Positions 47,588-57,957 of a stretch of 64,000 nt of DNA are shown here, piece by piece. Under the pieces are notes generated by a model, which ran no database searches, was not told the DNA's origin, and was given only the letters and a program-made list of their open reading frames with translations. How positions within the stretch are numbered: position 1 is the stretch's first letter; every line of letters begins with the position of its first letter. Both the position numbers and the translations under genes were made by a program. Origin of the DNA: Morella rubra (Eukaryota > Streptophyta > Magnoliopsida > Fagales > Myricaceae). The stretch is taken from contig CM025849.1 in NCBI GenBank assembly GCA_003952965.2, positions 31,713,570 through 31,777,569 on the forward strand. The letters are read 5' to 3'.

Positions 47588-50161
47588 TTACTCAATCTTT
47601 TCCAGTACATCCAACCTGTTTTTTCTCTTCCAACCTTTCATAGTGGCAACGAGGTTGACCAGCCCAACAACTTGATTTTTACTGTATTCCTGCATGTAAA
47701 AAAGAGAATACATGTGATGCAAAATAATCACACGATTGAAAAGCATCAAAGAAATTCCTCGTTTTTAGTAGGAATGGATCTCCTTACTGGATGAGCCCGT
47801 GCCCAGTGTACATATTCAGTTTCGGGTAGGTAGTATGCCTGGAGTAATGAGAGAAACAGAGAGAGACAGGTTAGGCTGCAGCCCCCACCAATTATACAAT
47901 ATTCCAAATTTTGTCTTGTCATTATTTTTGCTCATCTTTGGTGAAGTTCAACCATGGTTACACTTACCTTAATGAAGGTTTCAACCATCTGTAGCTTGGG
48001 TTTCACGTTTACAGATGTAAAATGTTGTAAACCATTTATTAAAACCTGAAAGGAATAAAGACAACACTCATGTAATACCTCAAGCTTTTCAAAAAGAAAA
48101 GGGAGCAAAAAGAAGAGGAAATGTTGCTTTGTGGAGATTCTTAGCACAATAAAATAACCTGAAGATCCAATGACATGAGAGCTCGTCCTTCATCAGTGCA
48201 TCTCTTCACTCTTGATAGACCTTCAATGAGAGTTTCGGCAACGATCTCAAGTCCATATCCTAAGAGGAGGTCTTGAACCTAAGCATACAGAAATATAATA
48301 AAGAAGTTTGTATCATATTCAGGGTTTATTACATTCAACGATTAAAACTCCCCCCCCCCCCCCCCCCCTTTTTCCCCTTTTTCTTTCTCCCACCTTTTCT
48401 CATTAGGGACCAAAATATAAATTCAGAGGCAGTAAACGACACCTCAGCAAAGCCTTAGAAAATACCTACAGAGATTTGTCAGACAGTCCTAAAGCTTAAG
48501 ATATCAGGAAGCGAAAATGGAGATCACAACAGAAACACAAAAAAAAAAAAAAAAAAAAAAAAACAAACAAACAAACAAAACAACCTAAATAAATGGGGAT
48601 TACCTAGACTTCAGACCAAGAACATCATACGTGTTAAAAAACCTGAATGCCAAAAGCTTAATGACATCATACTCCAACCCTTGTTTATGGTAGGGAATAA
48701 TACATTTGGTATAAAGACCAATGAACAAGGAAACACTAGAGCATGGAACAGCATAGGAGCATAAACTTAGCACAGAGAGAAGAAAGGCATGACCACAAAC
48801 GAAAAACAATGAACAGGAAAGATAATACATTAACGATTCCTTTCAATAAGTCAGTCAGCCTAGGAGCCAAAATAAATAAAATTAAAAGTTTTGAGAGGCA
48901 AATACTAATTTTTTTTAAATTCAAGGAGGTGCCATACAAAATTTACTGCCAACAATTACCTCTTGGCGGATTCCCCCATGAGCAAGTCTTGTTTTGTAGT
49001 GCTTAAATTCACCCAACAATAAATCAACATACCTGTTGATACAACTCACTTTTCAGAATAATAGTCAAGAGGTAGAGGCTATCTTTAAAAACAAGGAGAG
49101 AACAAAAATACAGAGGAGATGCACATCCCAACTACCAATTAGTAAGGTCGGCATCGACAACAACAATAACAACAACAGCTATAGCGGTGATAACCACCAT
49201 CTTCAATATCCTATGAACAATAGCAGCTATATACCAAAAGTTTTTCAAACTTTGTTTGCAGCAGCAATCTGGAGATGCACTCCGATATGTTCATCTCAAT
49301 AAACTTGTGTAGATGAATCCAAAAAACAGTAGCTAAAGTTCACAAGTTTCATGTGTCAAAAGCCAACTGATAAGAGAAAATGTATGGTCCAAAGGTTTAA
49401 AATACTACAGCTGAGTACAGTACTAAATTCATTACGGTAGGGTTAATCACAACAAGAAGCAATAGCAAAACAAACAACATAGAATAAGGTAGTTCAAGTT
49501 TCAGGCATCAAAGGCACAAGGCAGAAGTGAGCAAAACCTTTCTACGAATTACTATTCATCATGAGATCGACTACAATCATGATATTAGCGTTCAACTGAG
49601 ATATGTTCACTATGGAAAGTACTGATGAAACTAAGGAAATATAGTGAAGGATGAACAAAAGTAAGCACACAAAACTCGTTTACATTATCATATCCCAATA
49701 TGCAGCCCCAAAGTGGAACCTGGAGCTCATCCAAGCTCTCCACAACGTCCAGGCCCTTATTTCTTTGAAAATAACTTCACCAGATTTTTCTCGTCTCAAT
49801 TCATAGGCCTTCTTCCAGAACAGGAGATAGGAATCCAGCAAGTGTTAGGCATGCAAGAGTGTTAGGCCTTTTACGTGGGATTGCAATCCCATGTGTGTGC
49901 ATAAAGAGCACATCTTATTACATGTCATTTGATAATGTCTCTCATGTAATACCAAGTAACCAAAAGAAAACTTCGCATAAACAAAAGCAAATATGCCTGC
50001 CTAGTGCTGTCCACATGTTGGAATTAAATTACAGGTACGTAAGGATGAAAAATGAATAAATTTATTTGTAATAAAGGGATCAAAGCAAGTAAACAAACCC
50101 ATTATGCTCTAGACCAAGCTCTTTCACTTCCCATTTAGCATTAGCAATCCGATCAACATAC
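47588..50161 (-). CDS. VPS50: Syndetin/VPS50-like protein (DUF2451 C-terminus), last six exons only
   Basis: On the minus strand the exons are 50099-50161, 48960-49032, 48159-48278, 47968-48045, 47788-47838 and 47588-47689 (stop TAA at 47588-47590), all with GT-AG borders and matching phases. They encode about 161 residues: YVDRIANAKWEVKELGLEHN, GEFKHYKTRLAHGGIRQE, VQDLLLGYGLEIVAETLIEG, VLINGLQHF, AYYLPETEYVHWARAHP and MKGWKRKNRLDVLEKIE. This is the highly conserved C-terminal domain of syndetin/VPS50, a subunit of the EARP endosomal recycling tether. The full protein is over 1,000 residues, so most exons are missing. No further exon is seen up to 51075; then come a LINE piece and the gap. 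It may be truncated, have a very large intron, or be split by misassembly. Confidence 0.85.
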
Positions 50162-50308
50162 CTGCAACAAACTGTTAAGCTTTGAAAGACAACAAAAAAG
50201 CTCCTAGCCCATACTGTGGCAAGAAAAATGGCAATACAACAAATTTTGCAAGTGTATCAACTTCATATAGCAAATCACAGCCACCGTTAATTGAGAGATC
50301 CCAAAGAT

Positions 50309-50424
50309 AAGGCTAAGAGATGAGAGTTAAGCTTCACATTTAGCCTATTGTGCAACATTGATTCATAAGGCTAAGAGATGAGAGTTAAGCTTCACATTTA
50401 GCCTATTGTGCAACATTGATTCAT
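50309..50424. repeat. 58-bp perfect tandem duplication
   Basis: AAGGCTAAGAGATGAGAGTT...CAACATTGATTCAT occurs twice head to tail with a 58-base period. It is followed by two further microduplications (AACTGGAAGTTCCAGTTTTT twice at 50451-50495, and a CACTGTGCC-ATGAATTAGGT pair at 50505-50550). They lie about 150 bases upstream of the first visible VPS50-like exon. Confidence 0.85.
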
Positions 50425-50950
50425 AACCGTCCCTCAAATCTTACAATTTTAACTGGAAGTTCCAGTTTTTATCTTTAACTGGAAGTTCCAGTTTTTATTT
50501 TAACTGTGCCAATGAATTAGGTAACAAGTTCACTGTGCCTATGAATTAGGTCAATCACGTCAGTGCTTTAGCATAAACATTCATAGACATCACAGTTGAA
50601 CAATATCCACAATCTGGGCACAGTTCGGAGCTCTGATTAGCTACAGAGTCGAATCATCTGTGATCACTGAATTCAGAAGTGCATGCCCTCTGTATATGTT
50701 AAGCAAATGATTCTGCATCAAGTTTATTTCCGCTCCCCTCTTCAAGACACTCAACCTCGTGCATGCTGCAACTTCCAAGTTGGAGCTATTCTGCTTCTAT
50801 TCATCATCTAGAGTTGCTTTGGATCAGTGCCTTGTTTCCCCAGCTTCAAGCAATTTTGACTGATATTTCCCCTGTTAGATTTCTTTTTCTTTTTCCAACA
50901 TCATATATGCACGAGCAGTTGCATCCAAAACCTCAAAATACCCACAAAAT

Positions 50951-51075
50951 TTAGAATTTCCAAAAGCAAGCATCCCTTAAATATCTAAGAAACATGGCTA
51001 AAGCAAGTACATTAAGCTCTACACCTTTAAACACATGGCTATTCCTCCCATGCCAAAGTATACATATGCACAAAG
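50951..51075 (-). pseudogene. LINE fragment: end of the RNase H-like domain
   Basis: On the minus strand the last 40 codons before the gap read ILWHGRNSHVFKG, then MFLRYLRDACFWKF and a stop. ILW...RN..VF.G is the typical end of the RNase H-like domain of plant LINEs. It runs into the N block, so the rest may lie within the unsequenced gap. Confidence 0.45.
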
Positions 51076-52075
51076 NNNNNNNNNNNNNNNNNNNNNNNNN
51101 NNNNNNNNNNNNNNNNNNNNNNNNNNNNNNNNNNNNNNNNNNNNNNNNNNNNNNNNNNNNNNNNNNNNNNNNNNNNNNNNNNNNNNNNNNNNNNNNNNNN
51201 NNNNNNNNNNNNNNNNNNNNNNNNNNNNNNNNNNNNNNNNNNNNNNNNNNNNNNNNNNNNNNNNNNNNNNNNNNNNNNNNNNNNNNNNNNNNNNNNNNNN
51301 NNNNNNNNNNNNNNNNNNNNNNNNNNNNNNNNNNNNNNNNNNNNNNNNNNNNNNNNNNNNNNNNNNNNNNNNNNNNNNNNNNNNNNNNNNNNNNNNNNNN
51401 NNNNNNNNNNNNNNNNNNNNNNNNNNNNNNNNNNNNNNNNNNNNNNNNNNNNNNNNNNNNNNNNNNNNNNNNNNNNNNNNNNNNNNNNNNNNNNNNNNNN
51501 NNNNNNNNNNNNNNNNNNNNNNNNNNNNNNNNNNNNNNNNNNNNNNNNNNNNNNNNNNNNNNNNNNNNNNNNNNNNNNNNNNNNNNNNNNNNNNNNNNNN
51601 NNNNNNNNNNNNNNNNNNNNNNNNNNNNNNNNNNNNNNNNNNNNNNNNNNNNNNNNNNNNNNNNNNNNNNNNNNNNNNNNNNNNNNNNNNNNNNNNNNNN
51701 NNNNNNNNNNNNNNNNNNNNNNNNNNNNNNNNNNNNNNNNNNNNNNNNNNNNNNNNNNNNNNNNNNNNNNNNNNNNNNNNNNNNNNNNNNNNNNNNNNNN
51801 NNNNNNNNNNNNNNNNNNNNNNNNNNNNNNNNNNNNNNNNNNNNNNNNNNNNNNNNNNNNNNNNNNNNNNNNNNNNNNNNNNNNNNNNNNNNNNNNNNNN
51901 NNNNNNNNNNNNNNNNNNNNNNNNNNNNNNNNNNNNNNNNNNNNNNNNNNNNNNNNNNNNNNNNNNNNNNNNNNNNNNNNNNNNNNNNNNNNNNNNNNNN
52001 NNNNNNNNNNNNNNNNNNNNNNNNNNNNNNNNNNNNNNNNNNNNNNNNNNNNNNNNNNNNNNNNNNNNNNNNNNN
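51076..52075. other. Assembly gap of exactly 1000 N
   Basis: One uninterrupted run of N. The round length suggests a placeholder of unknown true size. The left edge is a LINE piece and the right edge lies inside an LTR, so at minimum the other part of that LTR (about 850 bases) should be in the gap. Confidence 0.98.
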
Positions 52076-52381
52076 TCCTTTGTCTGTGGCCCCTTGTCTT
52101 GCTGGCTTGGCTGGTGGCATGACTTCTGTGGCACGTGTCATTGCAAGGCATGGGTGTCATGGCATGTCTGTGGCCGGCGGCTGGCTGGCAGGCATGGGGT
52201 GGGGGCACCATGTTGTCGAGGGTTGCTGGGCGTTATCATGCGGTGGTCGTGATGCAGGCATGGCGTGTAGTGTCTGTGGCGGGTGGGTGTCAAGGTGCTT
52301 CCATGGGTGCCAATGCACCTCATCTTGGCAACTATCTCTCATACATGATATCAGGCCATGTCTTCATTAAAGGACCCTTTA
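52076..52381 (-). repeat. 3' LTR of the Ty3/gypsy-type element, cut by the gap
   Basis: From TCCTTTGTCTGT to GGACCCTTTA it matches 55251-55581, the outer part of the 5' LTR. Match stops at 52381, which marks the LTR/internal boundary. The expected CA/TG end is degraded to TA here. The rest of the LTR lies inside the N block. Confidence 0.7.
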
Positions 52382-52599
52382 ATCCCCTTCTTTGAAAAAT
52401 CCTTGACCCAAGGGTAACTGAAACTTAGAGGCCATGCCATCATAATCTCCAATAATTTCTCTAGTTGGCCCACCATGCTCCAAGTTAAGACTACACTGGG
52501 TGAAATCCATACTCTTCAAAGTCAAAATGATTTCCATGCTTTTTAACCAAGCATACCAGACCATATCAACTCATCAAGGAAAGTACGTATAGATACACA

Positions 52600-53860
52600 A
52601 CATGCATACTTAGACATCAATTGAGGTCGCCTTCATGATCTTCACATCTCATCCTTCCTCCATTGGCAAGCTTCACCTCAAAGGCCTCTATCTCCTCTTC
52701 ATGCAAGCCTGCCTTAGTAACAAGGTGGGTGTTGATGAAGTTGCGGGTAGACCCACTATCCACCAACACGGTGATATCATGCTCGCCTCATCGAAGCCAT
52801 GAATGTCATGGTTGAGGATTTTCCCAATGCCGGTCATGGCATTCAGCTCACTATCACTAGTGTTTCTCGCTGCTCCTCCTCTTCTCCTCATCAATCATGA
52901 GCATGAGTTTGGCCTTCTTGCATTGATGGTAGGACTCCACTTTTCTCCACACTTGAAGCATAACAGCTTTTTGAGGTACTCAGCAAGCTCTTCCCGGCTA
53001 AGCTTCGTTAAGTCATTCTTCTTCTTCCTTGATTCTTCCACACCCTCTTTTTCCTTCGAAGGCCTATCGGATTGCAAGGTTTCATCTTCCTTGCTAGCCG
53101 CTTCCTCCTTGACATGCTTCTTCTCAAACCGGTGGCTAGCTTCAAGGATCTCGGCCATCCTCATAGCTTCTTGCAATCTAGTGGGCTGCTTCAACTTGAG
53201 CTCCTTGGCTATCCAAGGCTTCAACCCATCCACAAAAGTGCCGATGAGTGCCTCCTCAGACTAACCCTCAAAGGTTTGGAAGTTGTCAAAATTCTCCCCA
53301 CATAACGCATGCACCTTTCCTTCTTGCTTGAGCTTAGCTATTGGCATGATGGTTGATAATGGGCGAGGCCCAAATTGCATAAGCAGCTCCCTCTCGAATG
53401 CCGTCCACCCGAGCCTTCTTCCTTCTTTCTCATATTGGGCCCGAATCCATCTCCACCATTTGCTTGCCTTCCCATCAAGGAAGAAACATGTTGTGGCTAC
53501 TCTCTCCGTCCTTGGTACTTCATAGACATGAAAATAGTGGTTCGCCTTATCGAACCATTCATGAGGGCACCACCATTGAACTTAGGAAAGTCAATTTTTT
53601 GTCTCCTTGGTCCTCGGTTGTTAAACCGAATTCCATCTTCATCTATAATATCATAGTCACCTCTACGGTAATGTGGCCTTCTAGGTCCTCGGTCTTCACA
53701 GTCTCTTATGTCTTCTAGCATCTTCATGGATCCAGCCATAGGGCATTTCTTCCCCATACCGACTCCCACGAATCTTTCCTCCGTCCTTGCATGGTCATCA
53801 ACATCACGGTCAGACTCCTCCTCTCCAGCCACCTCTCCACTACCTCGTGCTCATTCTCCA
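52600..53860 (-). pseudogene. Retrotransposon gag and aspartic protease remnant
   Basis: Minus-strand order, with several frame changes: KIDFPKFNGG (53600), SKWWRWIRAQYEKEGRR-type capsid words, LIGTFVDGLKPWIAKELKL, LQEAMRMAEILE, a Lys/Glu-rich linker, LCFKCGEKWSP (the CCHC zinc knuckle, CFKCGEKW....), then the protease LVDSGSTRNFINTHLVTKAGL, whose DSGS is the catalytic aspartate motif of this family, and VKLANGGRM. Frame breaks lie near 53570, 53260 and 52900. Reverse transcriptase should follow but the LTR starts instead. Confidence 0.75.
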
Positions 53861-54400
53861 CACGTCCGCCCAATTTAAGAGGTTGCTTGGTCTAGGTTTC
53901 CCCTTGTGGGATTCAAGAATGTGAGTTTTCTCCATCAACGAGTTGCCATTCTCTCCACCCTTGGGGGTTGTAGTGGTTGGTCCCTTCGATCTCCTAAAAG
54001 TCTTGCCAATATTGCTTGCAAGGTCTTATCTCATGCCTTCCACTTGCAGGTCTTCTTAGCATCTAGGTCTTATTCTCCGTAGCATTAGTGACAGAAGTGA
54101 TGGCTCCTTGCATGTGAGCCATGTTGTAGTAGTCTCTGCCATCTTCTCTTCATCCAAAGAGTGGATGACTCCAAAGCTTCAAAGCGGTCTCGGTTGGATG
54201 GAAAAGAATTGATTCCGGTCTACATTGGAATATGGGTTGCGAACAGAAGTCCAACTTGAGTTTCTCAAAAAAAGATCGAACCCACCTCAAATAATAACTC
54301 CAACAAGAACAAACAACTTCTAACTACACAATTCGACGAAGAAATCAAAGTTAGGTTTGCTCGTGATTACCTCACGAAGCGTAGAGATCTTCAAGCAACT

Positions 54401-54420
54401 CCTCTCAATGAAAGCACCAA
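54401..54420 (-). other. Candidate primer-binding site
   Basis: TTGGTGCTTTCATTGAGAGG on the minus strand starts two bases after the CA end of the 5' LTR (54423). Its position is right for a tRNA primer site. I have not matched it to a particular tRNA. Confidence 0.4.
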
Positions 54421-54422
54421 TT

Positions 54423-55581
54423 TGTTAGGGACCCCGGTCAAGGCCGCCTTAACAATGCCAACTCCCGCTAAGTGATTCGAACACGAACACCCCAGTCGAT
54501 CCTCCTAAACCGTTCTTGGCAACACACGAGCTGAAATGTAGGATCTAACACAAAATGGAGAACACTCGAGATATTATTGATAAGAACGAAGAATGTGGTT
54601 AAGGGTTAATTAGCCCAAGAACCACAAGAACACAAGCCGATCAAGGGTTAATTAACCCAAGAACGGGTACCCAAACTAGTTATTAGCCTAGAATGAATCC
54701 CAATGACAAGGTTATTAGCCTTGACAACGACTTAGCATATACGTGCCTATGCTTGGCCAAAACTCTCCCCAAAAGCACTCAGGCTCTCCAAGACTCTACT
54801 ATTCTATTCTGAATGATCAACTCTAATGCACCTAAGGTGTTTATATAGACATCCTTAGGTGCTTACAAACCCTAATGAAATCAAATCACAATCAATTAAA
54901 TCAAATCTAAATCAAATCACCGATCTTTAGGAATCAATCCCTTCAATCAAGTAGATTTGTGCCTAATACAACATAAACTCAAAGGAAAGGAATCTTCTAG
55001 AGTTTAGGAAAGGATCCCTAAATCTAGAAGATATGATTTATTCAATCTAACAAGAAAAGGAAACTAATCCCTAAGATACCTCCTGGATCTTTGCATCGTC
55101 CGCCGCCGTCCACGGCGGCGCCGCCGCTGCTTGCCTCCATGGGTGGTGGTGCTCCTTGACTCTGTGGCCCTTTCCTCTTCCTTTCCCACTAGCCCGGTAG
55201 GGGTGGTGGTGCTCCACCACTGGTGGGTGGCCATCCTGTGTAATGGCACTCCTTTGTCTGTTGGCCCGCTGTTCTTGCTTGGCTTGGTTGGTGGCCAAGG
55301 ACTTGCTGTGGCACCGTGTCATGGCAAGGCCATGGGCTGTCATGGCATGTCTGTGGCAGGCTGGCTGGCATGCCAGGCATGGGCGTTGTTGGGGCGCCAT
55401 GCCTTGTCAGAGTTGCTGGGGCACTGAGCTTGCGCATTCTGATGCCATGGCATGGCTGTGTGCTCTTGCTGCGCGCGCGGTGGGCGTGTCAAGGTGCCCA
55501 TGGGTGCCAATCCGCCTCATCTTGCACCTATCCTCCCACGCATGACTATCACGGCCCATGTCATCACTGAGGACTCTTTCA
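54423..55581 (-). repeat. 5' LTR of the Ty3/gypsy-type element
   Basis: On the minus strand it begins TGAAAGAGTC at 55581 and ends GGGTCCCTAACA at 54423, a length of 1,159 bases with TG...CA ends. TATATAA at 54841-54847 is a good promoter TATA box, placed in the later half as expected. The GC-rich part 55080-55560 holds a degenerate array of TGTCATGGCATG / CTGGCTGGCATG words. Confidence 0.7.
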
Positions 55582-57220
55582 CGCTTTTTGGCCACTGGCC
55601 GCCCCCTCAGGTACTCCATTCACTCTCTCAAGGTCATCATTGGATCAGCGGACTTCCTGCTCTTGGGACGACGATCTCGTCCCGATTCTCATTGTGTGCA
55701 CGCGCTTAACTCCTGATTTTATGTATACTGCAAAAATTGTATATAAATATGTATTAATAAGTAATCGACAATAACGTATTACTTTAAAAAAGAAAAAAGT
55801 AATCACATCAGCGTATTTAATGAAGTTGAAACAAAAAGCGATCCATCACCATCCAAAGCGATCAATCTAAATATACCGATCGATCATTTATGTAACGATC
55901 GTGTACATGAAAAACGGCGATTATAAAAACAACGATGATCGTTAGTAAAATTAAGCGATCGATTCGTAAATGGCGATCGATCAATCAATTTGACCGATCG
56001 AACGTTATTGGTAAAACGACGCGTTTCAGTGCACAGACGATCGATTGTCCATGCAACCAAACACACAGTATCACTAAGGGGATCGATCGCCACAAAGACG
56101 ATCGATCGCCAGTTAATTAAAATGCTGCGCTTCACATTGTAGCTTATCGATCGATCGCTTAGGTGTAAGCGATTGATCGATCACCACTTCAAGGTAGGAC
56201 GACATAATATACCGATCGATCGACAATATAAACGATCGATCGGTCCCAAATTGAAACACACAGTTTAAGGAACGATCGATCGCTCACTAACGCATCGATC
56301 GCTCCGTACCAAATTCAGCGATCGATCGGTGAATTTAACCGATCGATCATTGGACCTAGCACTTACAAAGCGATCAATCGCCTATTAAGGTGATCGATCG
56401 GTACGGGAACGAAACACACAGACGTTACAAAACCCCAAAACAGGCCCAAAATCACCCAAAATTGATCCCAAAACAATCCTAAACTCTTAAAACATACATC
56501 AACAATAAAATAAATACATTTTACGGACTAAATGGATGATATAGCAAATTAGAAAACGTAAACTAAAAATTCTCTAGTGAACAACCGCTTAATATTGCTT
56601 AAAAAAACAATATAAGTACGTACCTTTGACGTAGAAGACAATGAAAGATGATTCCATGCACTTTGGAAGACAATGCAAGCACGAAATGGCTCCTTGCACT
56701 TTGAGAGGATTTCGGGAGATTTTGTGGAGAGATAACCAGTAAAAATGACTTCGGCGGTTTCATATAATCGTTCGTGCCGATCGATCGGTAGTTAAGTATC
56801 GATCGCTATGTTTTAACATCCATTCGTTGGATCGATCGATAGCCGGGACGATCGATTGCTACGGTTATTAACACGTGGAATTCCATTCGTTGAAAATCGA
56901 TCAAGGTTATTTATAATTATCTTACAATCGATCGACGTTTCGTATTTGCAGACGGTTACATAATTCGATTGAAACGATCAATTTACAAAATGTTACGGTA
57001 ACGATCGATCAGTGTATGACGATCGATCGGTGTGAGTGACGAAACTTTTCGTCACCAAAAAATTTTTTAGTAATGACATTTTATTTCGTCACAAATAAAA
57101 CCTTTAGTGACGAAATTGGTGACGAAAAGTAGTTTCGTCACGAAAAAACTTTTTTTAGTGACGAAAATCAACATTTTGTCACCGAGAATTTCATCACTAA
57201 AAATCAATTTTCTAGTAGTG
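55582..57220. mobile_element. Right end of a CACTA transposon with palindrome-rich subterminal region
   Basis: The right end is TTTTCTAGTAGTG (57208-57220), on the other strand CACTACTAGAAAA, a standard CACTA terminus. The 190 bases before it repeat TAGTGACGAAA and TTTCGTCAC words in both orientations. Further in comes the CGATCGATCG array. The element extends left and is broken by the LTR retrotransposon, so its other end is unknown. No transposase is visible. Confidence 0.65.
55875..57032. repeat. Array of about 28 CGATCGATCG-type palindromes
   Basis: The 8-10 bp palindrome CGATCGATCG, or a one-base variant, recurs about every 20-60 bases from 55878 to 56400 and, after a gap of about 370 bases, from 56778 to 57030. 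Frequent contexts are AACGATCGATCGGT, ACCGATCGATCATT and GCGATCGATCGCC. GAAACACACAG occurs three times in the spacers. Spacing and intervening sequences vary, so this is not a simple satellite. Dispersed subterminal sites in CACTA elements are usually bound by the element's own protein. Confidence 0.85.
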
Positions 57221-57957
57221 TCCAAAACTCTCAAAATTTCTAACCCCTCAAAATTTTCACTCCCGAACGCTCCCTGAAATAACAGGTAATCATGCAGTCA
57301 CCGAAAGCAACAGGTAATCATGCAGCTCACCGAAAGCAAATATGTCGAATATTAAAGTTGTGGTGGATGGACTTTATGGGATGATGTACCTCATTATGCT
57401 AACATATAATAATGCAAACGCGTGCACCCACATCTCTTTTTTATTGGGGGGGGGGGGGGGGGGGGGGGAATAAACAATGACCATGTTATTAGTAGATTAA
57501 CCAAGTTTTAATAAAGCACTTGACAAGGAGGAAAGAGAGACGAAAGAGCAAAATGGAAGACCTTCTAAACTTCGAGCTCTGCTGCGGTTGAATTCTTTGG
57601 CCCGTAGGCTCTTTTTCTGTTTTTGTTAGTTGCTTTAGTTTTGTAGGTAAGTTTTGAATATGGTGTTTCCAGCTCCCATTAGACTACTCCCTGACGGGAA
57701 TTAGCATTGACTCTTAAACAAACTTCCAGATCCCCAATGTCATCCACTACCGCTGTCCGCTCGGTCAAAAAAAGCCAGCGTTTTCCTACAGAGAATCGAT
57801 TCTTTTTCTGAGGTTTCTTCTTCCGGAGGGCTCTATGCCAACTATGACACGCTTGAGTTAAAAGGCCCTCTCTTCCTCACCTTCACTCAGACCCCTCTCG
57901 CACTCTCTAGGTCAACAAATTAGAATTGCCTTAAACAATCGAGCTTAGATCTCTCCG
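57221..57957. other. Upstream region of the TNL pseudogene with a 23-base G run
   Basis: No gene. A run of 23 G lies at 57446-57468. CAGGTAATCATGCAG occurs twice close together near 57282 and 57310. The last ~350 bases, pyrimidine-rich near 57870-57900, probably held the TNL promoter and 5' UTR. Confidence 0.55.

Larger units (their letters stand above)
52076..55581 (-). mobile_element. Ty3/gypsy-type LTR retrotransposon, internally deleted
   Basis: The element reads on the minus strand: 5' LTR 54423-55581, primer-binding site, gag, protease, then directly the 3' LTR (52076-52381, the rest in the gap). The internal region is only about 2.0 kb, against 4-6 kb in complete elements. Reverse transcriptase, RNase H and integrase are absent. 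The LTRs differ by many substitutions and indels (roughly 75-80% identical), so the insertion is old. Confidence 0.75.

Noticed and set aside
50951-52370. Open frames of 370-458 codons across the N block
   Set aside because: They exist only because N carries no stop codon. The real sequence on either side is a LINE piece and an LTR.
52600-52800. DSGS protease motif as a possible host aspartyl protease
   Set aside because: It follows a CCHC gag knuckle and lies between two LTRs, so it belongs to the retroelement.
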